From contig JBCCQA010000003.1 of assembly GCA_039024635.1 (NCBI GenBank), positions 62,001-126,000 on the forward strand: DNA of 64,000 nucleotides, written 5' to 3'. This document shows, one piece after another, positions 55,728-64,000 of this stretch (its first letter is position 1; each line of letters starts with the position of its first letter). The notes beneath the pieces were generated by a model. It was not told the origin of the DNA. It saw only the letters and a program-made list of their open reading frames with translations, and made no database searches. The stretch comes from Kuafuiihalomonas sp039024635 (GTDB lineage Bacteria; Myxococcota; Kuafuiibacteriia; Kuafuiibacteriales; Kuafuiibacteriaceae). The translations under genes and the position numbers were made by a program.

Positions 55728-57592
55728 GCAAGATCATCGGCATCGACCTTGGCACGACAAACTCGTGCGTGGCCGTGATGGACGGCGGCGATGCCGTAGT
55801 GATCCCCAACTCCGAGGGCAGCCGAACGACTCCGTCGATGGTGGCCTTCACCGAAGGGGGCGAGCGACTGGTCGGCCAGATTGCCAAGCGGCAGGCGGTA
55901 ACGAATTCCGAGAACACAGTGTTCTCGGTGAAGCGATTCATCGGTCGACGCTTCGATTCGGACGAGGTGGAGCAAGACATCGAGAAGGCGCCCTACGCCG
56001 TCATCGAGGCCGAGAATCAAGAAGCCTGGATCAAGGTGAGGGACAAGAGTCACTCCCCTCAGGAGATCTCGGCCATGATCCTCATGAAGATGAAGGAGAC
56101 GGCCGAGGACTACCTGGGCGAAGATGTCAGTGATGCCGTCATCACGGTCCCCGCCTACTTCAACGATGCGCAACGGCAGGCGACCAAGGACGCAGGCAAG
56201 ATTGCCGGTCTGAACGTTCAGCGAATCATCAACGAACCAACGGCGGCTGCCCTGGCCTACGGTCTAGACAAACAGGAGAACGTTAAGATTGCGGTCTACG
56301 ACCTCGGCGGCGGAACCTTCGACATCTCGATCCTCGAGCTGGGTGATGGTGTGTTCGAGGTGAAGTCGACCAACGGTGACACCCACCTCGGGGGCGACGA
56401 CTTCGACCTCGAAATCATCAACTTCCTTTCCGACAAGTTCGCCGAAGAGAACTCGGGCGCCGACCTGAGGAAGGACAAGATGGCGCTCCAGCGGCTGAAG
56501 GAGGCGGCCGAGAAGGCCAAGCACGAATTGAGCTCCAGCACCGAGACCGACATCAACCTCCCCTTCATCATGGCCGACTCCACCGGGCCCAAGCACTTGA
56601 ACGTCACTTTGATGCGCCAAGACTTGGAGCGGCTGGTCGAGCCCCTGATTCAGCGCTCACTAGAACCTTGCAAAAAGGCCCTCGAGGACGCGGGCCTAAC
56701 CAAGAAAGACATCGACGAGGTCCTGCTCGTGGGTGGTCAGACTCGAATGCCGAGGATCCAGAGCGTGGTTGGAGACTTCTTCGAGAAGGGACCCAACAAG
56801 AAGATCAATCCCGACGAGGTGGTAGCGAAGGGGGCGGCCATCCAAGGTGGCGTGCTGAAGGGCGACGTGAAGAACGTGCTCCTCCTGGACGTGAATCCGC
56901 TCTCTCTCGGCGTCGAGACTTCGGGCGGCGTCTTCACGCCCATCATCACCCGCAACACGACCATCCCAGCCAAGCGCTCCATGGTGTTCTCTACAGCCCA
57001 GGACAACCAGCCGATCGTCGACGTTCACGCCCTGCAGGGAGAGCGTCCCATGGCGGAGGACAACAAGACTCTGGGACGCTTTCAGCTAGTAGGCATCCCC
57101 CCTGCACCTCGCGGCGTACCCCAGATCGAGGTCACTTTCGACATCGACGCGAACGGAATCGTTCACGCCTCGGCACGGGATCTCGCGACGGGGAAGCAGC
57201 AACAGATCAAGATCACGGCCTCGTCCGGCCTGACCGAGGACGAGATCGACAGGATGGTTCAAGAAGCCGAGTCCTCGAAGGGAGACGACGAGCTTCGAAA
57301 GCAGTTCGCTGACCTGAAGAACATGGCCGACGGTCTGGTCTACACCTCCGAGAAGTCTCTGGAAGAGTACTCTTCGATGCTGGAGGAAGACGACATCCAG
57401 GACATCAAGGAGGACATCGAAACCGTCAAGGAGGCCATGACCCTTGAGCCCAAGGACGTCGGGGAGCTCAAGGACACCATCGACCGACTCCGGGCCGCCA
57501 TCCAGCGTCTCGAAGGCTCGTCTCATCGCATCGCGGAAGCGATGTACAAAGACCTCGAAGACGACGGCGACGAAGAAGAGGAACAGAGCTGA
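55724..57592 (+). CDS. dnaK: Chaperone DnaK (Hsp70)
   Basis: Hsp70 chaperone of 622 residues. The ATPase domain starts IGIDLGTTNSCVAVMDGG, with the phosphate and adenosine motifs VYDLGGGTFDISILELG and LLVGGQTRMPRIQ. The linker VLLLDVNPLSLG leads to the substrate-binding domain and a helical lid. The C-terminus ends in an acidic run (DDGDEEEEQS). It folds and disaggregates proteins with GrpE and a J-protein. No dnaJ follows; instead its TGA overlaps the asd ATG. Confidence 0.98.
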   Translation: MSKIIGIDLGTTNSCVAVMDGGDAVVIPNSEGSRTTPSMVAFTEGGERLVGQIAKRQAVTNSENTVFSVKRFIGRRFDSDEVEQDIEKAPYAVIEAENQEAWIKVRDKSHSPQEISAMILMKMKETAEDYLGEDVSDAVITVPAYFNDAQRQATKDAGKIAGLNVQRIINEPTAAALAYGLDKQENVKIAVYDLGGGTFDISILELGDGVFEVKSTNGDTHLGGDDFDLEIINFLSDKFAEENSGADLRKDKMALQRLKEAAEKAKHELSSSTETDINLPFIMADSTGPKHLNVTLMRQDLERLVEPLIQRSLEPCKKALEDAGLTKKDIDEVLLVGGQTRMPRIQSVVGDFFEKGPNKKINPDEVVAKGAAIQGGVLKGDVKNVLLLDVNPLSLGVETSGGVFTPIITRNTTIPAKRSMVFSTAQDNQPIVDVHALQGERPMAEDNKTLGRFQLVGIPPAPRGVPQIEVTFDIDANGIVHASARDLATGKQQQIKITASSGLTEDEIDRMVQEAESSKGDDELRKQFADLKNMADGLVYTSEKSLEEYSSMLEEDDIQDIKEDIETVKEAMTLEPKDVGELKDTIDRLRAAIQRLEGSSHRIAEAMYKDLEDDGDEEEEQS

Positions 57593-58653
57593 TGCGCTGC
57601 GCCCTCGTCGGGGCGACGGGAATCGCCGGGCAGCAGTTCTTGTCGGCCCTCCGTGCCCACCCCTTCATCACCGTCAGTCGCCTCGCCGCATCCGAGCGCT
57701 CCGCCGGAAAACGTCTCGCAAGAGCGGTGACTCTACCCGACGATCGCCTGGCCTGGTACGCCGACGACGAGACCCTTCAAGTCTATGGAGACATGGAGGT
57801 CGTGGATGGCCGGTCCCTCGACCTGTCGGGCATCGACGTCGTCTTCAGCGCCATCGAGTCCGACGCGGCTCGGACCTTAGAGGCTCAGTACGCAGCCACG
57901 ACGCCGGTGATATCGACCGCTAGCGCTTTTCGCTATGAAGACGACGTTCCGCTCATCATACCTGCCATAAACGGCGAGCACGCCGGTCTGATCGAAACCC
58001 AACGAAGCAGTCGAGGATGGAGCGGGTTCGTCGTTCCCATTCCCAACTGCACGACGACAGGTCTCGCGATCGCCATCGCTCCGCTTCATCGAGCCTTCGG
58101 CGCAGAGAAGGTCGTGGTGACCTCGATGCAGGCCGTGAGCGGCGCGGGAAGGACGCCGGGGGTCTTGGCCCTGGACGTGGTGGACAACGTGGTTCCCTAC
58201 ATCAAGGGAGAAGAAGCCAAGGTCGAACGAGAGACCCGCAAGCTCCTGGGAAGCCCAGGCACTCCGGCTGAGGTGGCGGTCAGCGCCACCTGCACGCGGG
58301 TACCGGTTCTGGAGGGCCACACCGAGAGCGTGGTGGCCTCCTTCGCCCGGCCCTGCCCCCCGGAAGAAGCCCGCAAGGCCTTGGAGGCCTTCGGTCGCGA
58401 GGTGAACCCTGGGACCCATCCCAGCGCACCGGAACGATGGGTGACCGTCCTCGACCAGGCGGATCGACCACAAGTTCGACTGGACCGGGAGCGGGATGGG
58501 GGCATGACGACGACCCTCGGTCGTCTGCGAGAGGACGAGGTCTTGGGCGCCCATGGCCTTCGTTTCGTCCTGGTTTCGCACAACACGAAGATGGGCGCTG
58601 CGAAGGGCGCGGTGCTCGTGGCCGAAGACCTCGCCGCCCGCGGCCTCCTCTGA
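57592..58653 (+). CDS. asd: Aspartate-semialdehyde dehydrogenase, archaeal/fungal type
   Basis: Second enzyme of the aspartate pathway to lysine, threonine, methionine and diaminopimelate. Its 353 residues begin with the nucleotide motif VGATGIAGQQF. The catalytic Cys153 lies in PNCTTTGLA, and the block QAVSGAGRTPGVLALDVVDN matches the archaeal/fungal branch rather than the classic E. coli branch. The ATG overlaps the dnaK stop by one base (TGATG). This placement behind dnaK is unusual. Confidence 0.9.
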   Translation: MRCALVGATGIAGQQFLSALRAHPFITVSRLAASERSAGKRLARAVTLPDDRLAWYADDETLQVYGDMEVVDGRSLDLSGIDVVFSAIESDAARTLEAQYAATTPVISTASAFRYEDDVPLIIPAINGEHAGLIETQRSSRGWSGFVVPIPNCTTTGLAIAIAPLHRAFGAEKVVVTSMQAVSGAGRTPGVLALDVVDNVVPYIKGEEAKVERETRKLLGSPGTPAEVAVSATCTRVPVLEGHTESVVASFARPCPPEEARKALEAFGREVNPGTHPSAPERWVTVLDQADRPQVRLDRERDGGMTTTLGRLREDEVLGAHGLRFVLVSHNTKMGAAKGAVLVAEDLAARGLL

Positions 58654-58705
58654 GGCTTCCTTCATTCCTCTCTGGGCCTGGGGAGTTGAGCCAGGTAGCC
58701 TGGCG

Positions 58706-59554
58706 ATGGTGTCGGGCTTGGTGCAGCTGGGGCCGGGAAGCGAAGCCGACGCGCTGGAGTTTTGCGCCCGTCAGCCTGAGCACACGCTCGTCATCGCGGG
58801 ATGGCTCGGAGAGGGAGGCCTTCGCCGCTCGGACAAGACGCAGAAGGCATGGCTGTTCGCCGAACAGGACGAGCAGCGACGGGTGCAGGGCCTGGTCTAC
58901 GTATCGGACAACGGCATCGTCCTGCCCGTCCTCCGCTCTCGCTCGGCCCTCGACGCGCTGGTAGAACTCGGGGCCCGAAATCCACAGGTGATTCGGGTGG
59001 TGGTTGGTGAACGCTCCACCGTCGATCACCTGCTGCGGGCCTGGGTGCCCCGAGGCTTTCGACCCAGACTTCACCGTGATCAGCTAGCCTACGTCGTGGG
59101 CGAGGACGGCTTCTCTCCCCATGGTAACGTCGAGCTCCGACCGGCCGAACCCGAAGACCTGGATGCCCTCGTCGAAGCCTCGGCTGAGATGGCCCGTGAG
59201 GAAGCGGGCGACGACCCCCAGGCCCGAAATCCGGGACTGTTCCGAAGCCGCATCAAGAAGCGCATCGAGCGAGGACGAGACTTCGTCTTGATGACTTCCC
59301 AGGGGCTGTCCTTCAAGAGCAACGTGGCTGCCCTCTCTTCTTTTGGCGGCCAAGTCGAGGGCATCTTCGTTCCACCTGCTCACCGTCAGCAGGGCCTCGG
59401 CCTGAAAGGAACGAGCTGGGTGACTCGGTGGATCCTAGACCGGGCGCCTCGGGCCTGCTTGCTCGTGAACGAAGACAACCAGGGAGCCAAGCGCCTTTAC
59501 CTTCGCTTGGGCTACGTCCTCAGTCACTCTAGTCGGACGTCATTTTTCGCTTGA
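58706..59554 (+). CDS. GNAT-family N-acetyltransferase with extra N-terminal domain
   Basis: A 282-residue acyltransferase. The C-terminal GNAT core has the acetyl-CoA pattern IFVPPAHRQQGLG and VNEDNQGAKRLYLRLGY. The N-terminal 140 residues form a second, unassigned domain of the DUF4081 kind. The ATG at 58706 is chosen from a longer frame. The last 31 bases overlap the convergent GspE-N gene. The substrate is unknown. Confidence 0.8.
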   Translation: MVSGLVQLGPGSEADALEFCARQPEHTLVIAGWLGEGGLRRSDKTQKAWLFAEQDEQRRVQGLVYVSDNGIVLPVLRSRSALDALVELGARNPQVIRVVVGERSTVDHLLRAWVPRGFRPRLHRDQLAYVVGEDGFSPHGNVELRPAEPEDLDALVEASAEMAREEAGDDPQARNPGLFRSRIKKRIERGRDFVLMTSQGLSFKSNVAALSSFGGQVEGIFVPPAHRQQGLGLKGTSWVTRWILDRAPRACLLVNEDNQGAKRLYLRLGYVLSHSSRTSFFA

Positions 59555-61836
59555 AGCGAGTCCGCCTCTGCTTCGAGGCGGTCGGCGTCGAACAAGCCGT
59601 TTTCCGACAGCATCTTCAAGGCGGCGGCGAAGCGGGTTCTCAGGTGGGTGCCCTCGGTCTCCCGAAGCCAGTGAGCCCACTCAGGCTCGGGCGTTTCGAA
59701 GCGCGTGTCTTCGTCGAAGACGTTCGGGTCCTGCACGTCCTCGGTCGTCTGGGAGGAGGCGTCCAATGCCGGGATCTCGTCGGTTTGCGGAACCAAGGCA
59801 TCGACTGACTCGGCGTCCCGAAGGTCCCCGGTTTCTGCCTCGTCCGAAGCAACGACCTCGGGCGGCGGCGGCTTCGGCCGCTCTTCGACGTCCTGGGTTG
59901 GAGCTGCCGAGTCGGACTCGACGGCGGAGGATGCGCCTCGGTCTCTCACCGCTTCCGAGGCCGCATCGGCCCCGAGTCCATCCAATAGGTCCCCCCACTT
60001 CAGGCTGGGATCCGGCGTGCTGCGCTCCCTCGGAGCCGGCGTTCGGGACGCGGCCGGGCTGGAGACGACGGAGGCGGGGGAGGGGGCGCGGGTTGCCACC
60101 ACCGCGGGTGGCTCCGGGACCCGCTCGGAGAAGTCACTGAGGGCCTCTGGGGAGAATTCGGGCAGGTCCTGAGAGACATGGACTTCGGGTTTGTGGAATG
60201 AGGGCTCGTTTTCGGACTCGGAAGCAAACTCCAGCTGACCCTCTTCTTCAGAAGCCGAGCCCTGTACTTCTTCCGAGAGACGATCCAGGACTTCGTGCTG
60301 AACGGCTTCCGGCCCCGTCGCGAAAGCCACGGCCTCGACTCGCTCAGCCTCGGGCGGCGGGCTGGCGTCGGCGTCCTCGATGGGCGCATCCAGGGCTTCC
60401 GCGTCCACCTCCGCGTCATCTTCCCTGGGTGCCGCCAACGCTTCGGCATCGTCCTCGGAGGGTGCAGCCAGGACTTCGGCATCCACCCCGACGTCGTCCT
60501 CGAAGGGCGCCGCTAGGGCTTCGGCGTCGACCTCCGCGTCGTCTTCGAGGGGTGCATCCAGGGCTTCGGCATCGACCTCCGCGTCATCCTCAAGGGGCAC
60601 AGCCAGGGCATCCACGTCGACCTCGGCGTCGCCCTCGAGGGGCGCAGCCAGAGCCTCCGCGTCGATCTCGGCGTCGCCCTCGAGGGGCGCAGCCAGGGCC
60701 TCCGCTTCGACCCCAGCGTCAACCTCGAAGGGCGCAGCCAGGGCTCCGGCGTCGACCTCCGCTTCGTCCTCAATGGGGGCAGCCAGAGCCTCGGCGTCGA
60801 TACCCTCTTCGGTCGGCGCCGCCTGGGCATCTGCATCCACGCCATCATCTGCGTCGACAGGCTCAGACAAGGACTCGGCGTCCGTCTCCCCATCTTCGAT
60901 GGGCTCCAGCTCCTCGAGCACCTCTTCCTCGTCCAGAGGTTGAATGTCTCGAGACTCGGCAAGCTCGATGGCTTCGACGTCTTCCCTCTTCGGGGCGAGG
61001 TCCAAGGAGACGGAGTTGCCGTCCGCCGGCCCCTCGTCCACATCGACGCTATCGATGCCCTCAAACTCGTCTTCGACCGGCTGCATGTCGGCGCTCTGCA
61101 GCGTAGCAAAGGCGTCGTAGCTCAGCCCGTCAGCGGGGGCTTCCTCTTCGGACCACTGCCCTTGGTCAAACTGCGGACCCTCGAAGTCGGTCTGGAGGTC
61201 GAAGGCGCCGGGTTTTCCAAACAGCGCAGACGGACTTCGGGAGGGCGGTCTGCTCGGTTGGGAAGACGGCGCCGAAGTCGCTGGCCGCTGGGGAAGATCC
61301 TTCTTGAACGGAAGGCCCTGCACGACGGGCACGCCTTGGTAGTAGCTAGGGCCTTGGGGAGCCTGGGACGCTCGCTGGGGAGCTGACCGTCCGTACTTCT
61401 TCTCGAGGGCGAGCTCCATCTCGGTCTCACCCGCCAACATCCAGTGCACCCGTGCCCCCGAGCCCAGGGCCTGTCGAACCGCCTCCATGGCCCGCTGATC
61501 TAGAGGGTCGGCCAGGGCGACGTACACGACGTCCATGTCGCCTTCCCGCTTCCGTGCGACGGGCATGACCCGGAGCTCGAGCGCGGTCTCGACCGGGATC
61601 AGCGCCAGCACTTTGGGATGAACGGGTGCTTCGACCGGGTCGCAACTATCAATTCCGAGCTGCCGAGAGAGCGCGTGGGTCAGTCGTTCTTCGGTGATGA
61701 CGGAGTTATCGACGAGGATCTTGCCCAAGCGGCCGCCCTTCTCCCGCTGCTGCCGGAGGGCCGCGTCCAACTGGACTTCATCGATGAAGCCAAGGTCGAC
61801 CAGAAGCTGGCCGAGCCTCGGGGGCGAGGGCGACAT
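59524..61836 (-). CDS. GspE-N (MshEN-type) protein with long acidic repeat region
   Basis: A 770-residue protein. Residues about 5-140 are the GspE-N domain (RLGQLLVDLGFIDEVQLDAA and GRLGKILVDNSVITEERL), possibly binding cyclic di-GMP. The remainder is acidic and low in complexity, with 15-residue repeats of the type VDAEALAAPLEDDAE, then a Pro/Ser-rich part and a short helical end (FAAALKMLSENGLFDADRLE). There is no ATPase domain. The ATG at 61836 is chosen over a TTG at 61890. It probably acts as a long adaptor. Confidence 0.75.
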   Translation of the reverse strand: MSPSPPRLGQLLVDLGFIDEVQLDAALRQQREKGGRLGKILVDNSVITEERLTHALSRQLGIDSCDPVEAPVHPKVLALIPVETALELRVMPVARKREGDMDVVYVALADPLDQRAMEAVRQALGSGARVHWMLAGETEMELALEKKYGRSAPQRASQAPQGPSYYQGVPVVQGLPFKKDLPQRPATSAPSSQPSRPPSRSPSALFGKPGAFDLQTDFEGPQFDQGQWSEEEAPADGLSYDAFATLQSADMQPVEDEFEGIDSVDVDEGPADGNSVSLDLAPKREDVEAIELAESRDIQPLDEEEVLEELEPIEDGETDAESLSEPVDADDGVDADAQAAPTEEGIDAEALAAPIEDEAEVDAGALAAPFEVDAGVEAEALAAPLEGDAEIDAEALAAPLEGDAEVDVDALAVPLEDDAEVDAEALDAPLEDDAEVDAEALAAPFEDDVGVDAEVLAAPSEDDAEALAAPREDDAEVDAEALDAPIEDADASPPPEAERVEAVAFATGPEAVQHEVLDRLSEEVQGSASEEEGQLEFASESENEPSFHKPEVHVSQDLPEFSPEALSDFSERVPEPPAVVATRAPSPASVVSSPAASRTPAPRERSTPDPSLKWGDLLDGLGADAASEAVRDRGASSAVESDSAAPTQDVEERPKPPPPEVVASDEAETGDLRDAESVDALVPQTDEIPALDASSQTTEDVQDPNVFDEDTRFETPEPEWAHWLRETEGTHLRTRFAAALKMLSENGLFDADRLEAEADSLQAKNDVRLE
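60371..60840 (-). repeat. Tandem 45-bp repeats encoding 15-residue acidic units
   Basis: About ten or eleven units follow one another in frame, consensus VDAEALAAPLEDDAE. One unit lacks four residues. The DNA copies differ at many third positions. Confidence 0.85.
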
Positions 61837-61942
61837 CGCACGAACGGTAATCGCCTTCGGAAACTCTCGCAAATCCGGGACTTTGGCCAACGCCTCGTCC
61901 CGAGTCGTGACGACAAATTGGCGGTCTTGTCCTCACTGTCGC

Positions 61943-62314
61943 ATGATCGGCCCCATGTTCCGCTTCTTGTACCGGGTCCTCCTATTTGGGGTGCTGGTGT
62001 GGGGTTCCTTCGTGCTCGAGTACCAGGGAAAGCCGGTTCGCTGGTACGTCCAAGACTGGGCGGCTGGAGCCTTGGAGCGGGCCTGGCCCATCGGTCGCGA
62101 GCTGGCTCGAGACGTGTGGATGAAGCAGGTCCCGTCGCCCGAAGAGGCGGCACGCCCGTCCCGAGAGAGAGCCTCGTCACGAGTAAAGGCTTTGGCCGAA
62201 GCGCGGGAACGGATCGCCCCAGCCAAAGCGCGGGAAAACCTCGACTACGATCGACCTCAAAGCGCCAAGGAGCGGCGCGAACTCGACGAACGCCTGCAGC
62301 GCGGGCTCCGATGA
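61943..62314 (+). CDS. Small single-pass membrane protein
   Basis: A 123-residue protein (an ATG four codons in, at 61955, is also possible). One hydrophobic helix near the N-terminus (FLYRVLLFGVLVWGSFVL) is followed by a highly charged helical region ending in RRELDERLQRGLR. No family is recognised. It is divergent from the GspE-N gene and ends 4 bases before the rhomboid gene, so it probably shares that transcript. Confidence 0.6.
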   Translation: MIGPMFRFLYRVLLFGVLVWGSFVLEYQGKPVRWYVQDWAAGALERAWPIGRELARDVWMKQVPSPEEAARPSRERASSRVKALAEARERIAPAKARENLDYDRPQSAKERRELDERLQRGLR

Positions 62315-62318
62315 GCTC

Positions 62319-63422
62319 ATGGACGATCGCTCCGTCCGCACCTGCCCGAAGTGCGGAGCGCTCATCACGCCCCAACTGGACCGCTGCCGGGTGTGTGGGA
62401 CCTATCTCCACGGAACAGCCTTTGAAGGCTTCCTGGTCGAGCATCTGCTCCCCCCTCAGCTCCGCGCATCTCCAGGCACCGGGCTGATCGCGCTTCTCAT
62501 CGGCCTGTTCTTCGTTTTCCAGTCCTTGGTCGCCGGTCCGATCCAGGTCTTTTCTTTTAGCCCCTACAGCCTGAGAGCGCTGGGCGGCCTCTTCGGCCCC
62601 GACATCGTGATGGGCGAGTGGTGGCGCTTCGTCACTTCGATGTTCGCTCACGGTGGGCTTCTTCACCTCGGCTTCAACCTCTACGCCCTCACCATCATCG
62701 GCCCCGTGGTCGAGCAGCTCTTTGATCGCAAGAAGATGTGGACCCTCTACGTCGCGAGCGGGGTCCTCTCGATGGTAGCGAGCTACACGTGGAACGTGGA
62801 GGTGAACGGTCAGCTCTTCTCCGCCTCGGTCGGCGCTTCCGGCGCGATCTCCGGCCTCATCGGCGCCACCATCGCCGGGGGTCGTCGGGAAGGTCCTCGC
62901 GGGGCCATCCTGGTCAGGATCTGCGCCCGGTGGGCGCTGTACATGGTGATCTTCGGACTTCTGGTCCCGGGCATCGACAACGCGGCCCACGCAGGAGGCT
63001 TCCTCGCCGGCTTGGGCCTGGGCCAGATCGTACCCCTCGGCCTCACGAAGTCCGTGGCCGCGAATCGAGCTCTGTCGGTGCTGATGCTAGGCGTATTCGC
63101 AGGCATCGTCTTCTGTTTCGCCGCGATGTTCGACGGCCTTCGTCGAGGACCTGGCTCCTTGGCCGACGACGCCTATCCGAGCTCATTCCTCTTTCTCACC
63201 CTCAGAAAGGGGACGGATTGGGATCAATCCACTCAGTATCTTGCAATCCAAGACTGTGAATCAGCGCTGAGGGGTGAAGCCGACGCGGTCGAAGCCTGCC
63301 GATTCGCGGTCCGCGCTCACCCCCATCCGGTCACCTACCAGATGCTCGCTCGGGCCTACCGTGAGGCCGGCAACGAGAAGGCAGTCGATCGCCTCCGACC
63401 CGTCCTCCGACGCCTGCGTTGA
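62319..63422 (+). CDS. Rhomboid intramembrane protease with zinc ribbon
   Basis: A 367-residue rhomboid-family protease. An N-terminal zinc ribbon has CPKC (9, 12) and CRVC (23, 26). Six or more membrane helices follow. The catalytic Ser174 lies in GASGAISG, His224 in NAAHAGGF, and HLGFN (116-120) supplies the oxyanion side. A soluble C-terminal part of about 90 residues looks helical. It would cleave transmembrane helices within the membrane. Confidence 0.9.
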   Translation: MDDRSVRTCPKCGALITPQLDRCRVCGTYLHGTAFEGFLVEHLLPPQLRASPGTGLIALLIGLFFVFQSLVAGPIQVFSFSPYSLRALGGLFGPDIVMGEWWRFVTSMFAHGGLLHLGFNLYALTIIGPVVEQLFDRKKMWTLYVASGVLSMVASYTWNVEVNGQLFSASVGASGAISGLIGATIAGGRREGPRGAILVRICARWALYMVIFGLLVPGIDNAAHAGGFLAGLGLGQIVPLGLTKSVAANRALSVLMLGVFAGIVFCFAAMFDGLRRGPGSLADDAYPSSFLFLTLRKGTDWDQSTQYLAIQDCESALRGEADAVEACRFAVRAHPHPVTYQMLARAYREAGNEKAVDRLRPVLRRLR

Positions 63423-63480
63423 GCGGGGTCCGGTCAGCCGCCAGCGCGGCCCGCCTGAACTCCGCCAAATCCTCCTACCT

Positions 63481-63494
63481 CGTCCGTGCGGACG
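63481..63494. promoter_or_regulatory. Short palindrome upstream of the last SDR gene
   Basis: CGTCCG-TG-CGGACG is a near-continuous palindrome 45 bases before the SDR ATG. Its two-base loop is too small for a stable hairpin, so a protein-binding operator is more likely. Confidence 0.25.
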
Positions 63495-63538
63495 GCTAAT
63501 GTGTAGGCCAGAGCTAGCGCGCCCCCTAGTCTCGGCCC

Positions 63539-64000
63539 ATGACCCAAGGGAAAGTGATGCTGGTGACCGGCGGCTCAACGGGCATCGGCGCGGCCACTGC
63601 AAAACGAGCCCAGGAAGCCGGCTGGCGCCTCGTGCTCGGGGCACGCTCGATCGACAAGCTCGAAGGCCTGGCCAAAGAGCTCGGAGATGGGGTGGCCTAC
63701 GCTGCCTGTGACGTCACCAAGTTCGAAGAACTGCAGGCCCTCACGGAACTGGCCGTGTCTCGCTTTGGAGGCATCGACGCGGTCTTCGCCAACGCAGGCA
63801 TCGGCGGCAGCCCGGGGGGCTTCTCCGGAGCCAATCGTGCGCACTGGAAGACCATGATCATGACCAACGTCTTCGGCCTAGGCCTCACCTTGCAGGCCAC
63901 CCTTCCCGCTTTGAAGAAGAGTCGAGGTCACGTCCTCATCACCGGCTCGGTGGCCGGTCGGCGCACCCTCGGTGGCTCGATGTACTCGGCGACCAAGTGG
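63539..64000 (+). CDS. SDR-family oxidoreductase, cut off by the window end
   Basis: The first 154 codons of a short-chain dehydrogenase. The nucleotide motif is TGGSTGIG, then FANAGIGG, TGSVAG with the catalytic Ser, and YSATK with Tyr and Lys just before the edge. The frame is open to the last base. The substrate is unknown. Confidence 0.85.
   Translation, partial: MTQGKVMLVTGGSTGIGAATAKRAQEAGWRLVLGARSIDKLEGLAKELGDGVAYAACDVTKFEELQALTELAVSRFGGIDAVFANAGIGGSPGGFSGANRAHWKTMIMTNVFGLGLTLQATLPALKKSRGHVLITGSVAGRRTLGGSMYSATKW

Noticed and set aside
53879..55750. CIRCE operator for HrcA
   Set aside because: No TTAGCACTC...GAGTGCTAA-like pair was found before hrcA, grpE or dnaK, so none is reported.
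60371..60840. Regular DNA repeats that could be taken for a CRISPR array
   Set aside because: The period is a multiple of three, the reading frame is kept, and there are no unique spacers; it is protein-coding repeat.

Overview
The window is GC-rich, gene-dense chromosomal DNA with very short intergenic gaps and frequent GTG/TTG starts (mostly of the overlapping GTGA/ATGA kind). The gene content suggests a large-genome deltaproteobacterium in the broad sense (Myxococcota, Bradymonadota or a close relative). Supporting features are a MYXO-CTERM-like sorting tail, a Ser/Thr kinase with a PEGA tail, FHA, GspE-N (MshEN-type) and PilZ proteins, a short OPX exporter coupled to a beta-barrel, thrombospondin type 3 repeats with cysteine-rich modules, and many lipoproteins. 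This placement is an inference from families; no rRNA, tRNA, CRISPR array, intact transposon or prophage was seen.

Layout. 1-5.5 kb: a J-domain protein, 2-oxoacid:ferredoxin oxidoreductase (korAB), an aldehyde dehydrogenase and a small secreted protein. 5.5-12.8 kb: a CPA2 antiporter, cupin, SDR, PH-domain membrane protein, a decayed gene with hairpins (10.06-10.37 kb), and an ammonium transporter followed by an AcuI/YhdH-type reductase. 12.85-18.6 kb: a sensor kinase and sigma-54 activator pair, then a coiled-coil secreted protein, an outer-membrane barrel and a PilZ protein. 18.6-24.9 kb: erpA, an SRPBCC protein, an aldo/keto reductase, a lipoprotein plus ABC exporter, and a second membrane histidine kinase.

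24.9-33.6 kb (minus strand) is the most distinctive block. Six tightly coupled genes encode a helical-repeat exported protein, a LolB-like lipoprotein, a stand-alone GspE-N protein, an orphan ABC ATPase, an ECF sigma factor and its membrane partner. They lead into a 1196-residue lipoprotein built from TSP3 repeats, a VWA domain and ten cysteine-rich modules. 33.7-50.8 kb holds an OmpA-family barrel, an S1-domain protein, an RNA pseudouridine synthase, an SDR, a trypsin-like lipoprotein protease, a 1440-residue TPR protein, the PEGA kinase, a HEAT-like membrane protein, moaC, a MYXO-CTERM-like metalloprotease, an FHA protein and a lipoprotein.

50.8-64 kb holds hemW, the OPX/beta-barrel export pair, the hrcA-grpE-dnaK heat-shock operon with an archaeal/fungal-type asd fused on by overlap, a GNAT, a second GspE-N protein with 15-residue acidic repeats, a small membrane protein, a zinc-ribbon rhomboid, and the start of an SDR cut by the window end. 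The recurring themes are cell-envelope export and assembly, surface proteins, and signalling through sigma factors, two-component systems, Ser/Thr phosphorylation and probably cyclic di-GMP.
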